A DNA stretch of 64,000 nt from Plantimonas leprariae (lineage in GTDB: Bacteria > Pseudomonadota > Alphaproteobacteria > Rhizobiales > Rhizobiaceae), in NCBI RefSeq assembly GCF_008802405.1, contig NZ_VZDO01000004.1, positions 280,153 to 344,152 on the forward strand, given 5' to 3'. Made by a program: the position numbers and the translations under genes. The notes below the pieces were generated by a model. That model saw only the letters and a list, made by a program, of their open reading frames with translations. It was not told the DNA's origin and made no database searches. Of the stretch, positions 17,038 to 26,621 are shown piece by piece (within the stretch, counting starts at the first letter, position 1; each line of letters begins with the position of its first letter).

Positions 17038-17805
17038 ATGCCCTTGCCGTCCCTTCGCGACGCGCTCGGCAGCGGCCTCGTCGTCTCCGGCTGGTCCAGC
17101 CTGATCGACCCGCTGGTGCACGAGGCGCTGCTGCGCGCGCCGTTCGACGCGATCATGCTCGACATGCAGCACGGTCTGCACGACCTCAAAAGCGTCTCGC
17201 AGGCGGTCGCCGTCGCTGGCGCGCTCGGCAAGCCCGCCATCGTCCGCGTGCCGGTGGACGATCGCGCCACGGTGTCCCGAGCGCTCGACCTCGGCGCCAG
17301 CGCGGTGATCATGCCGATGATCGAGACCGTCGAGGACGCGCGTCGCTTCGTGTCCGTCGCGAAGTATCCGCCGCTCGGCCTGCGCTCCTACGGGCCGGCG
17401 CGCGCCCTCGATGTCCACGGCTACGATTCGCCGGCCGACTATGCGGCGTCGGCCAATCGCGAGACGCTGAGCTTCGCCATGATCGAAACGCGGGCCGCGC
17501 TGGACGACCTCGAGGCGATTCTCGCCATCGACGGACTCGACGGGGTGTTCGTCGGGCCGTCCGACCTGTCGATCGCGCTGGCCGGCGACGGCACGCGCAA
17601 CCCGGAAAGCGCGGAATGCGTCGCGGCGATCGAGCGCGTCGCGAAGGTCGCCGAATTGGCAGGGAAGATCGCGGCGATCTACGCGGCGAGCGTCGGCGAA
17701 GCGCGGCGCTACCGCGACTTCGGGTACCGCCTCGTCTGCGTTTCCTCCGACATCGCGATGCTGAAGGCGGCGGCCGTCGATATCGCGAAGGCGGTCAGGA
17801 CCTGA
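17038..17805 (+). CDS. HpcH/HpaI family aldolase
   Basis: Class II, metal-dependent aldolase of the phosphoenolpyruvate/pyruvate TIM-barrel superfamily that cleaves or forms 2-keto-3-hydroxy acids. The family motifs are [11 protein letters not shown] near residue 40, [12 protein letters not shown] near 92-103 and the phosphate/metal loop [13 protein letters not shown] near 165. The product is 255 aa. Candidate substrates include 2-keto-3-deoxyglucarate and 4-hydroxy-2-oxoheptanedioate; context does not decide. Its 3' end overlaps the convergent hydrolase gene by 11 bases. Confidence 0.87.
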   Translation: MPLPSLRDALGSGLVVSGWSSLIDPLVHEALLRAPFDAIMLDMQHGLHDLKSVSQAVAVAGALGKPAIVRVPVDDRATVSRALDLGASAVIMPMIETVEDARRFVSVAKYPPLGLRSYGPARALDVHGYDSPADYAASANRETLSFAMIETRAALDDLEAILAIDGLDGVFVGPSDLSIALAGDGTRNPESAECVAAIERVAKVAELAGKIAAIYAASVGEARRYRDFGYRLVCVSSDIAMLKAAAVDIAKAVRT

Positions 17806-18379
17806 CCGTCCATTCCGGCATCGGATCGGGCGACAGGCGCGACACGAACTTGCCGAAGGTGAGAAGGCCTTCCGGCCAGGGTCCGTGGCCGCTTTCCCTG
17901 TTCAGGTGGCCGGAATTGCCGGCATCGACCAGAAGCGACCCCCAGCCGGCCGCGGTTTCCTCGGTCTTCTCGTAGCTGGAATACGGGTCGTCGCGGCTGG
18001 CGATGACGATCGACGGGAAGGGCAGCGGGTCGGTCGGATAGGGACCGAACGTCATCAGGTGCTTCGGCCGGATGTCGGGATTGGCGACGTCCGGCGGCGC
18101 GACGAGGAACGCTCCGGCGACGTGGCGGCGGAACATCGGCACCGCGAGGATCGCCGTCGCGACGCCCAGCGAATGGGCGACGAGCACGACCGGCCGGGTG
18201 GAGGCGTTCACCTCGTCGGCGACCGCTTTCGTCCAGTCGTCGCGAACGGGCTTCGACCATTCGGCCTGCTCGACGCGGCGGGCGGTGGACAGCCGTCGTT
18301 CCCAGCGGCTTTGCCAATGGTCGGGACCGGAGCCCTGATAGCCGGGCACGATCAGTATGTCTGCCTGAGAAGCGCGCAT
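17795..18379 (-). CDS. RBBP9/YdeN family alpha/beta hydrolase
   Basis: A 194-aa serine hydrolase fold. DILIVPGYQGSGPDHWQSRW at residues 7-26 is the family signature after strand 1. The nucleophile elbow is AHSLG near 70, the acid is in ASRDDPYSS near 128, and His is in GNSGHLN near 157. Substrates of the family are mostly unknown. It is convergent with the aldolase gene and alone on its strand. Confidence 0.85.
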   Translation of the reverse strand: MRASQADILIVPGYQGSGPDHWQSRWERRLSTARRVEQAEWSKPVRDDWTKAVADEVNASTRPVVLVAHSLGVATAILAVPMFRRHVAGAFLVAPPDVANPDIRPKHLMTFGPYPTDPLPFPSIVIASRDDPYSSYEKTEETAAGWGSLLVDAGNSGHLNRESGHGPWPEGLLTFGKFVSRLSPDPMPEWTVRS

Positions 18380-18431
18380 CGGCGCTCAAGTTGCGAAGAT
18401 GTCCGGCCGCGTCAAGCAGCCGGCTGCCCGC

Positions 18432-20159
18432 CTAGCCGAACGCCCGGCCGAGCCTGTCGCGGAGTTCGAAGACCTGCCCCGAACGATGCCCCGCTCCCTT
18501 ACCGGAGGGCGGAGCGGAGACGCTGAAGGCGCTCAGCGCATCCGACAGGGCGTTCGCCTCGCTCGCGAGTCCGTTGCTCGCCGCCAGCGAGCTGTCGACC
18601 ATCGAGGCGTTCTGCTGCGTGTTCTTGTCGAGCGTGTCGACCGCGGCGCTGAGATCCTGCAGGCCGGCCGCCTGCGTCCGCGCCGACTGGACGATCGACG
18701 CGACGTGACCGTCGATCTCGGTCACCTTGGCGATGATGGCGCCGAGCGACTTGCCGGACTGCCCGACCAGCGACACGCCGTGGCCGACCTGAGCGGCGGA
18801 AGTCGAGATAAGGTCCTTGATCTCCTTCGCTGCTTCCGCCGAACGCTGCGCCAGGCCGCGCACCTCCTGCGCCACCACCGCAAAGCCTCGACCTGCTTCG
18901 CCAGCCCGCGCCGCCTCGACGCCGGCGTTCAGCGCCAGCAAGTTGGTCTGGAAGGCGATCTCGTCGATCACCCCGATGATCTTGCCGATCTCGGCCGAGG
19001 AGCGCTCGATCGCACCCATCGCGGCCATCGCGTCGCCGGCGATTCTGCCGGAGAACTCGGCATCCGTGCGCGCGGTGGCGATCAGCGCGCCGACGTCGTT
19101 CGCACGCTTCGCCGTTTCGCGGACCTCGTTGGTGATCTCGGCCAGCGTGGCGGATGCTTCCTCCAGCGCGGCCGCCTGCTGCTCGGTCCGCTTGCCGAGC
19201 TGCTCCGCACCGCCTCGCACTTCGTCCGCATTCGAGCGGATCGCGTCGGCGTTCTGTCGGATGGTCTGCATCGTTGTCTCGAGCTGCCGTCCGGCCTCGT
19301 TGTAGTTGACGCGGAGTTCGTCCAGCGAGGAAATGAAAGGCTCCGCGATCCGGTCGGCGAGATTGCCCTGCGCCAGGGATTTCAGCGCGACGCCGAGCCG
19401 CCCGACCGCGTTGATGCGGTCCGTCAGGTCGGTCGCGAACTTGACCACCTTGAAAACGTGACCTTCGCAATGAATGATCGGATTGTAGGAGGCTTGGATC
19501 CAGACCTCTTTTCCGCCCTTGCCGACGCGCTTGAAATCCTTCGACTGGAACTGCCCTTCGCGAAGCTTGGCCCAGAACGCTTCATATTCCGCGCTCGCGG
19601 CATAAGCCGGATCGACGAACATCCGGTGATGCCGGCCTTCGATCTCGTCGAGGCCGTAGCCCATGACATCCAGGAAGTTCTGGTTCGCGGTCAGGATGCG
19701 ACCGTCCGGCGCGAACTCGATCGTCGCCTGCGAGCGATCGAGCGCTTCGAGTTTGTGCGCATCCTCCAGAGCGTTGCACTTGATGGCGGTTATATCGAAG
19801 GCGAGTTTGACTACCTTCGTGACTCGGCCCCTGCGGTCGACGGTGGGCGTATAGCTCGCCTGCAGCCAAACGGTCGAACCGTCCTTGGCGCGCCGCGAGA
19901 ACTGTCCGCTGATGCATTCTCCCGCACGGAGCCGGTTCCAGAAGCGCGCATACTCCTCGCCGTTCACTTCCGCCGCGTCGAGCATCATCCGGTGATGCTT
20001 TCCGACCACCTCATCCTGGCTGTAGCCGAACGCCTCGCAGAACTTGTCGTTGCCGCGCTGGATCACCCCGTCCGGCGTGAACTCGGCGATCGCGAACGAG
20101 CGGTCGAGAGCCTTGGCGGTGTTCGCATGATCCGTCGATCGCAGGTGCAGCATCTTCAT
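18432..20159 (-). CDS. cytoplasmic methyl-accepting chemotaxis protein with two PAS domains
   Basis: A 575-aa chemoreceptor with no transmembrane segment. Two tandem PAS domains (about residues 15-130 and 137-252) share the HHRM(M/F) motif and a PAC block ending in a VVK(L/F)A strand, so they look like an internal duplication. Redox or ligand sensing via flavin or heme is possible. The signalling domain (about 300-550) contains the conserved tip [15 protein letters not shown] and [17 protein letters not shown], which bind CheA/CheW. No CheR-binding pentapeptide ends the protein, and no che genes are in the window. Confidence 0.92.
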   Translation of the reverse strand: MKMLHLRSTDHANTAKALDRSFAIAEFTPDGVIQRGNDKFCEAFGYSQDEVVGKHHRMMLDAAEVNGEEYARFWNRLRAGECISGQFSRRAKDGSTVWLQASYTPTVDRRGRVTKVVKLAFDITAIKCNALEDAHKLEALDRSQATIEFAPDGRILTANQNFLDVMGYGLDEIEGRHHRMFVDPAYAASAEYEAFWAKLREGQFQSKDFKRVGKGGKEVWIQASYNPIIHCEGHVFKVVKFATDLTDRINAVGRLGVALKSLAQGNLADRIAEPFISSLDELRVNYNEAGRQLETTMQTIRQNADAIRSNADEVRGGAEQLGKRTEQQAAALEEASATLAEITNEVRETAKRANDVGALIATARTDAEFSGRIAGDAMAAMGAIERSSAEIGKIIGVIDEIAFQTNLLALNAGVEAARAGEAGRGFAVVAQEVRGLAQRSAEAAKEIKDLISTSAAQVGHGVSLVGQSGKSLGAIIAKVTEIDGHVASIVQSARTQAAGLQDLSAAVDTLDKNTQQNASMVDSSLAASNGLASEANALSDALSAFSVSAPPSGKGAGHRSGQVFELRDRLGRAFG

Positions 20160-20312
20160 AACCCTGGAACAGCAAGCACAAACTAGAAGTTGCTGGCGTG
20201 GCTGGTGAAAGATTGCAGTGATGTTGCTAACGACCTATGAATACGACGAATTTCGGCGAGGGAAATGCCGTCAATTGCAACTTTTAGGGTGTGGTCGCTG
20301 CGACCCGGCGGA

Positions 20313-20735
20313 TCACGTGACGCAAGGGCGAGCGCCGAGAGCCTGCATGGGGCGGATCACGTAGCCGTCCGGATCGGCGACTGCGAACTGCCGCTGCCCA
20401 ACCTCTTCGTCGCTCCACCGATACCAGCGCTCCTCGATCTCGAGGACGAGCGTCGCGCCCGCCGCCACGACCCGGCGGTAGACCGCGTCGACATCCGGCA
20501 CGGCGAGTTGAAGGTTCAGCCCGGCGCCGAGCGGCGGCCGCAGCCGTCCGTCCGCATCGAAGTCGCGCCCGAGCCCGATCTGGTCGATCATCAGCTCGGC
20601 TGGCCCGAGTTCCAGAAACGCGAAGCCTTCGTCTTCTCGTAGATAGCGAACGGTGAAACCGATCACGTCGCGGTAGAAGGCGAGGCTCCGGCGCCAGTCG
20701 GTGACGGCGAGCTCGGGGATCAAGGCGTTCGCCAT
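20313..20735 (-). CDS. VOC superfamily protein (bleomycin-resistance/glyoxalase-like)
   Basis: A 140-aa vicinal-oxygen-chelate fold protein with two beta-alpha-beta-beta-beta modules. The first starts LIPELAVTDWRRSLAFYRDV and the second LNLQLAVPDVDAVYRRVVAAG; it ends QFAVADPDGYVIR. The layout, and the lack of clear metal-binding His/Glu in all positions, favour a bleomycin-binding-type or uncharacterised VOC protein over glyoxalase I. It lies seven bases downstream of the cardiolipin synthase gene on the same strand and is likely co-transcribed with it. Confidence 0.78.
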   Translation of the reverse strand: MANALIPELAVTDWRRSLAFYRDVIGFTVRYLREDEGFAFLELGPAELMIDQIGLGRDFDADGRLRPPLGAGLNLQLAVPDVDAVYRRVVAAGATLVLEIEERWYRWSDEEVGQRQFAVADPDGYVIRPMQALGARPCVT

Positions 20736-20742
20736 CGCGGCC

Positions 20743-22185
20743 TCATAGCAGCGGGCTGACGAGGCGCATCGCGTTCTCCGCGAGTTGCGTGAAGAAGCCG
20801 CGACCTGCCCATTCCTCCGCCGTCAGCCGCCGGCTCTTCGAGCGGTAGTCGTTCTCGATGCGGCGAAGCTGTGTCACGACGCCCGCGTCGTAGACGATCA
20901 GCGTCACCTCGGAATTCAGCTCGAACGAGCGGCGGTCCATGTTGGCGGAGCCGATCACCGCGATGTCGGCGTCGATCGATAGGTGCTTGGCGTGCAGGAA
21001 ACGCTCCCGGTACAGCATCAGCTCGACGCCCGACGAGAGGAGCTCGTCGTAGTAGGAGCGTTGCGCCTGGTCGATGAAGACGCTCTTGGTGGTCGACGTG
21101 ACGAAGAGCGTCACTTGCACGCCCTTCGCCACCGCGGTGCGGAGCGCGAGCGACAAGGCCTCGTTCGGGATGAAGTAAGGCGTGGTCAGCACCACGCGCT
21201 CGGTCGCCGAATGGATGAGGTCGGTGAACAGCGTATCGATGCGGCTGTCCGGGTGGTCGGGCCCGCTCGGCAGGACCTGCGCCCGAACCTCGCCCTCCGT
21301 ATCGGCCGGCGGCGGCATGATGTCGTGGCTCGACAGGTCCTCGTCCGTTTCGAGATACCAGTCGCCGATGAAGACCGACTGCAGTTCCAAGACGACCGGG
21401 CCGGTCACGCGCGCCATCACCTCGCGGTAGAAGGTGTTCGGCTCGTATTCCATGCGGTGCATGTTCTGCGAGCCGATCCAGCCGATCCGGCCGTCCACCA
21501 CCACGATCTTCCGGTGGTTGCGCAGATCCGCCCGCGTCGCGCGGTTCCAGAAGCGCAGCGGCAGGATGAGGTGCACCTCCACGCCGGTGCCGGCCAGCCG
21601 GCGGATGATGGCGTTGCGGTCGTTCGCCGAGCCGACCGCGTCGATCAGCAGGCGGCATTTGACGCCGCGCCGCACGGCGCGCTCCATCGCGCTCAGCATG
21701 CGGTTGCCGGCCTCGTCGTCGTGCAGGATGTAGAACATCACGTGGACATGGTGGCGGGCGTTCTCGATGTCGCCGGCGATGCGATCCACGACGCGGTCGT
21801 AGTCGGCGTCAAGCGAGACGGTGTTGCCGGCGACGCAGGGAAGCTGCCCGAGCGCCGTGACGAGGCGTGCGGCCGTGCGGCTCTTCGGCTCCAGTTCAGA
21901 GGCGACGTCGGTCGCCGCGTCGGGAATCTCCAGCGAAGCGCGTTTGACGAGGCTCGGGACGGACTTGATCCGCTCCTGCCGCCATTTCGGATGGCGCGCG
22001 TTGCCGACGAAGAAGAACAGGACCAGCGCGGCGAACGGCTGGAAGAAGAACAGGAGCAGCCAGCCCTGCGCCGCCTCCGGCGAGCGGCGGAACGGGATGA
22101 CGACGAGCGCGCCGAAGATGATGCTCCAAGTGACGGCCGCCAGAATGGTGGACCACCAGGTATGCAACTCGAAATAGTCCGACAC
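20743..22185 (-). CDS. cls: cardiolipin synthase (phospholipase D family)
   Basis: Inner-membrane enzyme condensing phosphatidylglycerol into cardiolipin. The product is 480 aa, the usual length. Two N-terminal helices (about residues 8-28 and 38-58) are followed by two HKD motifs: NHRKIVVVDGRIGWIGSQN in the first half and HAKHLSIDADIAVIGSANMD in the second. I start at GTG 22185 (SDYFELHTWW), with GAAGGGG directly upstream. Readings from 22203 or 22308 would add residues without family support. It is divergent from an endonuclease/phosphatase-family gene 161 bases away. Confidence 0.9.
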   Translation of the reverse strand: MSDYFELHTWWSTILAAVTWSIIFGALVVIPFRRSPEAAQGWLLLFFFQPFAALVLFFFVGNARHPKWRQERIKSVPSLVKRASLEIPDAATDVASELEPKSRTAARLVTALGQLPCVAGNTVSLDADYDRVVDRIAGDIENARHHVHVMFYILHDDEAGNRMLSAMERAVRRGVKCRLLIDAVGSANDRNAIIRRLAGTGVEVHLILPLRFWNRATRADLRNHRKIVVVDGRIGWIGSQNMHRMEYEPNTFYREVMARVTGPVVLELQSVFIGDWYLETDEDLSSHDIMPPPADTEGEVRAQVLPSGPDHPDSRIDTLFTDLIHSATERVVLTTPYFIPNEALSLALRTAVAKGVQVTLFVTSTTKSVFIDQAQRSYYDELLSSGVELMLYRERFLHAKHLSIDADIAVIGSANMDRRSFELNSEVTLIVYDAGVVTQLRRIENDYRSKSRRLTAEEWAGRGFFTQLAENAMRLVSPLL

Positions 22186-22346
22186 GGGGCCCCTTCGTTT
22201 CACCCGCCCGGACGCCGGCCGGCGGTTGCTCCCTCGCTCCCGAAGCGCATATGGAGCGCGACGCCGCCAGTCGATAGGCGGCGCACGACCGATGGTCCCG
22301 TCCCGCATGCCGGCCGTGACGTCCGATTCGAGAGAAGGAGGGGCCG

Positions 22347-23144
22347 ATGGTGAGGATCGTCTACGCCAACCTCGGCTATCTGCGCGAGATCGACGGTTCG
22401 CTGAAGCACCATATCCGCCGCGCGCACCACCATCTCTTCACGCCGCGCGCGGCGCAGATGCGCAGCCTGGCGGTGGTGAAGAACGCGCTCAAGGACCTGA
22501 AGCCCGATCTCTCCTGCTTCGTGGAGATCGATCAGGGCTCGCTGACCAACGGCTTCTTCGACCAGTTTCCGGTGCTGCGCGAGGATCACCATCTCGTCGG
22601 CACGATCGACAACAAGTACAGCGGCACCCGCAAGTACCGTCGCCTGTCGATCTCGCGCGGCAAGTCCAACGCCTTTCTCGCGACGCGCGACGTGGACTTC
22701 GAGCGCCGCTATCTCGACCACGGGAAGAAGCGGCTCGTCTACGACATCGACATCGAGGGCATCCGCGTCCTCGTGGTGCACTGCGCGCTGCTCAGGCGGA
22801 CGCGGGCGCTGCAGTTCGCGCAGATCTCGCGCTGGATCGCCGAACGGGACGTGCCGACGATCGTCGTCGGCGACTTCAACGCGATGTCCGGGGAAGGGGA
22901 ACTGGAGCCGCTGCTCCGCGGCGGCCGGCTCGTCCACGCCAACCGGCTGCTCGGGCCGACCTTCCGGTTCGGGCCTTGGCGGGCGAGCCTCGACACCTGC
23001 CTCGTCTCGGCGGAACTTGAGCACCGCTGCCGGATCGAGATCCTCGACCAGCCCTTCTCCGACCACAAGATGTTCAATATCGACGTGGACATATCGGAAA
23101 GCGTCGGGCGGGACGCCCGTGAGGCGGGCGACGCGGCGGCCTGA
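22347..23144 (+). CDS. endonuclease/exonuclease/phosphatase family protein
   Basis: A 265-aa protein with the metal-dependent EEP fold. It opens VRIVYANLGYLREIDGS (Asn in the family's first active-site position). It has CFVEIDQGS (Glu, near residue 60), VVGDFNAMSGE (Asp/Asn, near 173-182) and ends with QPFSDHKMF (Asp-His, near 238). It may act on nucleic acids, inositol phosphates or phospholipids. Divergence from the cardiolipin synthase gene makes a lipid-related role possible but unproven. AAGGAGG precedes ATG 22347. Confidence 0.82.
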   Translation: MVRIVYANLGYLREIDGSLKHHIRRAHHHLFTPRAAQMRSLAVVKNALKDLKPDLSCFVEIDQGSLTNGFFDQFPVLREDHHLVGTIDNKYSGTRKYRRLSISRGKSNAFLATRDVDFERRYLDHGKKRLVYDIDIEGIRVLVVHCALLRRTRALQFAQISRWIAERDVPTIVVGDFNAMSGEGELEPLLRGGRLVHANRLLGPTFRFGPWRASLDTCLVSAELEHRCRIEILDQPFSDHKMFNIDVDISESVGRDAREAGDAAA

Positions 23145-23268
23145 TCGGCTCGGTAGTCGCATGCACCAGATACTTCGCGATACTTTTTCGGAGCGGTGCA
23201 TCCGGGTTGCGCGAGGCTCCGTAACTTCCGCACCTCGCCGGATCGGTCGGGGCAACGGGAGACAGATC

Positions 23269-23817
23269 ATGAAGCTCGTCAATTCCGCCGCGACCGCGCT
23301 CGTCGCCGCCTCGCTGGCCTTCGCGGGGCCGGCGCTGGCGAAGGTTACCAAGGTCGGTGGTGCGGCGATGTACGATACGAAGACCATCGCTCAGAACGCT
23401 CCGAACGCCCCGAACCTGACGACGCTCGTCGCCGCGGTGAAGGCGGCAGGCCTCGTCGAGACGCTCGCGGGTCCGGGCCCGTTCACCGTCTTCGCGCCGA
23501 CCAACGCGGCGTTCGAGAAGCTGCCGGCCGGCACGGTCGACACGCTGGTGAAGCCGGAGAACAAGGCCCAGCTCACCAAGATCCTGACCTACCACGTCGT
23601 GTCCGGCGACTATTCGTCGAAGGAGCTGATGATGGGCGCGAAGAAGAAGGGCGGCCTGAAGCTGACGACCGTCGAGGGCGAGCCGCTCACGGTGAAGATG
23701 TCGAAGGGCAAACTCGTCGTGGTCGATGCCAAGGGCGGCATGAGCATGGTGCAGACCAAGGACGTCGACCAGAAGAACGGCGTCGTCCACGTCGTCAACT
23801 CGGTGCTGATGCCGTAA
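23269..23817 (+). CDS. secreted fasciclin (FAS1) domain protein
   Basis: A 182-aa protein with a signal peptide (residues 1-24, ending AGPALA) and one FAS1 adhesion domain. The H1 block GPFTVFAPTNAAFEKLPAGT is near residues 75-94, the YH motif ILTYHVVSGDY near 108-118, and the H2-type ending NGVVHVVNSVLMP closes the protein. FAS1 proteins mediate surface attachment and are often induced on host or biofilm contact. The start is ATG 23269 with GGGAGA upstream. It is monocistronic. Confidence 0.9.
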   Translation: MKLVNSAATALVAASLAFAGPALAKVTKVGGAAMYDTKTIAQNAPNAPNLTTLVAAVKAAGLVETLAGPGPFTVFAPTNAAFEKLPAGTVDTLVKPENKAQLTKILTYHVVSGDYSSKELMMGAKKKGGLKLTTVEGEPLTVKMSKGKLVVVDAKGGMSMVQTKDVDQKNGVVHVVNSVLMP

Positions 23818-23923
23818 CGGGCCTAGACGAAGCTCGTGGTCGGAGCGCGACGATGCGCGCGTTCCGACCAGCCGTCGCGAAGCTCGCGAGGCCCGATCGC
23901 CGACCCCGGATCGGCTCGGGCCG

Positions 23924-25039
23924 TCAGGCAGGCTGCGGGATCAACCGCTCCGATCCTCGCTGGTCGAGGTGCGCGATCCACCATCGGGTCGGCAGTTCCG
24001 CCGCTCTCCAGAGGATGAAGGCGGAGGCCCAGGCGACATAGGCGTCCGCACCGTAGTGCCAACCGAGAAGGATCGAGCCGAGGAACACCAGCAGCGCATG
24101 AAGCGACAGGGCGAGGCGCAGCCAGATGCCGTACCGCCAGCACGCGAAGACCATCAGCGCGGCGACCGCATTGTGCATGCTCGGCATCGCCGAGATGCCA
24201 TGCCTCGGCTGCCCGGACGCGTAGTCGTTCCATAGCGCCGTCTGCGCATCGACCGCCATCAGACCGATCGAGTCGTGCGTTCTTTGCAGGTAATCCATCA
24301 GTTCGGCGTAGGGGTTCGGGCCGGCGATGAACTTGCCGTAGTAGCAGGGGCCGGCGGAAGGGAAGGCCACCGCGAGGCAGGTGCCGACGACGATCCAGAC
24401 CAGCATGAAGCTCATCAGCGAGCGCTGCCTGTGCGCCTCGTCGCGGCAGAACACGATCATGCCGATGAGGAACATCCACATGACCGCGAACCATAGCGCA
24501 TAGTTCACATCCAGAACTCGCGTGATCCAGGGATGCCCGAACAGCGGCTGCAGGAACCGCCAGGGCATGATGCCGAAATGCATGACGCGCCCGAGTTCCG
24601 CCAACTGCGCGTCCCAGGCGAAGCCGCTGAAATGCGCCGATATGGTCGGCTTGAACATCGAGAAGGCGGCGGCGAGGAGCGCGAACGGCCAAAGGCGCGC
24701 CGCCCAGCGACCGAGCGCCGCCGTCCGCGACGCCGAGACGATCGCATTCGCGAAGTAGCGGATCGGGCTCGCCGGCCGGGCGACGAGGAGGCAGTAGGCG
24801 ATGCCGAGAACCGTCACCGTCACGAGCCCGTACAAGCATAACTCCCGCAAGATCTGGACGAAGTAGGACGCCATCGAAGGCATGCGTATGCCGGCGGCGG
24901 CGCCGACTGCCGCGGCATAGGCGAACACCAGCACGACCATCGGCGCGTTGCGCGAGGACTCGCGCCGGAAAGCCGACGCGTGCTGACGCACGGCACGACC
25001 GGCCGTGCCGGCGGTCCATTCCATAGATCGGAGAAGCAT
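23924..25039 (-). CDS. PAP2 superfamily membrane protein, Aur1/inositolphosphotransferase-like
   Basis: A 371-aa polytopic membrane protein with about seven to eight helices. The PAP2_3 (Aur1-like) motifs are PSAGPCYYGKFI, SAMPSMHNAVAAL with the catalytic-type His, and LLGWHYGADAYVAW with the second His and Asp. In eukaryotes Aur1 transfers phosphoinositol to ceramide; bacterial relatives act on phosphatidyl-linked polar groups or are uncharacterised. The start is ATG 25039. The 216 bases upstream (25040-25255) are AT-richer and hold no gene that I can see. Confidence 0.78.
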   Translation of the reverse strand: MLLRSMEWTAGTAGRAVRQHASAFRRESSRNAPMVVLVFAYAAAVGAAAGIRMPSMASYFVQILRELCLYGLVTVTVLGIAYCLLVARPASPIRYFANAIVSASRTAALGRWAARLWPFALLAAAFSMFKPTISAHFSGFAWDAQLAELGRVMHFGIMPWRFLQPLFGHPWITRVLDVNYALWFAVMWMFLIGMIVFCRDEAHRQRSLMSFMLVWIVVGTCLAVAFPSAGPCYYGKFIAGPNPYAELMDYLQRTHDSIGLMAVDAQTALWNDYASGQPRHGISAMPSMHNAVAALMVFACWRYGIWLRLALSLHALLVFLGSILLGWHYGADAYVAWASAFILWRAAELPTRWWIAHLDQRGSERLIPQPA

Positions 25040-25255
25040 CGGAGTTCGCTAGGGACGTTTGCTACAGCATCGCCCCGCGAACCTTGCGGAAGACTGAAGT
25101 TGTCGTAAGTCGTTAGCCGTCTGCAATTTTAGCGGTTAACGAAAACTGAGTTGATCTTACATTCCGTCGCCTTCGATTTCGCGACGGAATCCCAAGCGGC
25201 GCATCGAGGTCCAGACTACTGTTTTCCGATCGATGCAAGCGGCGCAAGTCCCGGC

Positions 25256-26563
25256 TCAGCAGGCGTCGAAGACGCGCCGGAAGATCGTGTCGACGTGTTT
25301 GGTGTGGTAGCCGAGATCGAACTTCTCGCGAAGCTCCGCTTCCGGCAACGCCAAAGCAACGTCGGCATCGGCGAGAAGCTCGGTCATGAAGTCCGCGCCT
25401 TCCTCCCAGACCTTCATCGCGTTGCGCTGCACGAGTTTGTAGGCGTCCTCGCGTGAAACGCCGGCCTGGGTCAGCGCCAGCAGCACGCGCTGCGAATGGA
25501 CGAGGCCCTTGAAGCGTTCGAGGTTCGCCATCATCCGCTCAGGGTACACGACGAGCTTCTCCACCACCCCGGCGAGACGGGCGAGCGCGAAGTCGAGGGT
25601 CACCGTCGCGTCCGGTCCGATCATCCGCTCGACGGAGGAGTGCGAGATGTCCCGTTCGTGCCAGAGCGCGACGTTCTCCATCGCCGGCATGGCATAGGAG
25701 CGCACCATGCGGGCGAGGCCGGTCAGGTTCTCGGTCAGCACCGGGTTGCGCTTGTGCGGCATCGCGGAGGAACCCTTCTGGCCGGGCGAGAAATATTCCT
25801 CGGCTTCGAGAACTTCCGTTCGCTGCAGGTGGCGGATTTCCGTCGCCAGCCGCTCGATCGAGGAGGCGACGACGCCGAGCGTCGCGAAGAACATCGCGTG
25901 GCGGTCGCGCGGGATGACCTGCGTCGAGACCGGCTCCGGCTTCAGGCCGAGCGCCTTCGCCACATGCTCCTCGACGCTCGGATCGATGTTGGCGAAGGTG
26001 CCGACCGCACCGGAGATGGCGCAGGTCGCGACCTCTTCGCGCGCCGCGACGAGCCGCTGGCGGCAACGCTCGAACTCGGCATACGCGAGCGCGAGCTTGA
26101 CGCCGAAGGTCGTCGGCTCGGCATGGATGCCGTGCGAGCGGCCGATCGTGATCGTGTCCTTGTGCTCGAAGGCGCGGGTCTTCAGCGCGGCCAGCAGCCG
26201 ATCCGTATCGGCCAAGAGGATGTCGGTTGCGCGGACGAGCTGCACGTTGAAGCAGGTGTCCAGCACGTCGGACGAGGTCATGCCCTGGTGGACGAAGCGG
26301 GCGTCCGGTCCGACGATCTCGGCGAGATGCGTCAGGAAGGCGATGACGTCGTGCTTGGTTTCGCGCTCGATCTCGTCGATGCGCTCGATGTCGAATGTCG
26401 CCGCGCCGCCCTTCGCCCAGATCGCTTCCGCCGCGCTTTTCGGAATGACGCCGAGCTCGGCCAGCGCGTCGCAGGCATGCGCCTCGATCTCGAACCAGAT
26501 GCGGAACTTCGTTTCCTGCGACCAGACGTCGACCATCTCGGGGCGGGAATAACGGGGAATCAT
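25256..26563 (-). CDS. purB: adenylosuccinate lyase
   Basis: Releases fumarate from SAICAR and from adenylosuccinate in purine synthesis. The product is 435 aa, the normal alphaproteobacterial length. The fumarase/aspartase signature GQKGSSAMPHKRNPVL lies near residues 260-275. HQGMTSSDVLDT near 85-96 and TIGRSHGIHAEPTTFG near 135-150 (His general acid) complete the active site. The start is ATG 26563, and longer upstream reading is not supported. It is separate from the pur cluster at 11-16 kb. Confidence 0.96.
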   Translation of the reverse strand: MIPRYSRPEMVDVWSQETKFRIWFEIEAHACDALAELGVIPKSAAEAIWAKGGAATFDIERIDEIERETKHDVIAFLTHLAEIVGPDARFVHQGMTSSDVLDTCFNVQLVRATDILLADTDRLLAALKTRAFEHKDTITIGRSHGIHAEPTTFGVKLALAYAEFERCRQRLVAAREEVATCAISGAVGTFANIDPSVEEHVAKALGLKPEPVSTQVIPRDRHAMFFATLGVVASSIERLATEIRHLQRTEVLEAEEYFSPGQKGSSAMPHKRNPVLTENLTGLARMVRSYAMPAMENVALWHERDISHSSVERMIGPDATVTLDFALARLAGVVEKLVVYPERMMANLERFKGLVHSQRVLLALTQAGVSREDAYKLVQRNAMKVWEEGADFMTELLADADVALALPEAELREKFDLGYHTKHVDTIFRRVFDAC

Positions 26564-26621
26564 GGCGTGCGACCTGAACGGGAGGAATTCGCTGCGGCCA
26601 TAACAGAGGGGGGCCGAGCCC

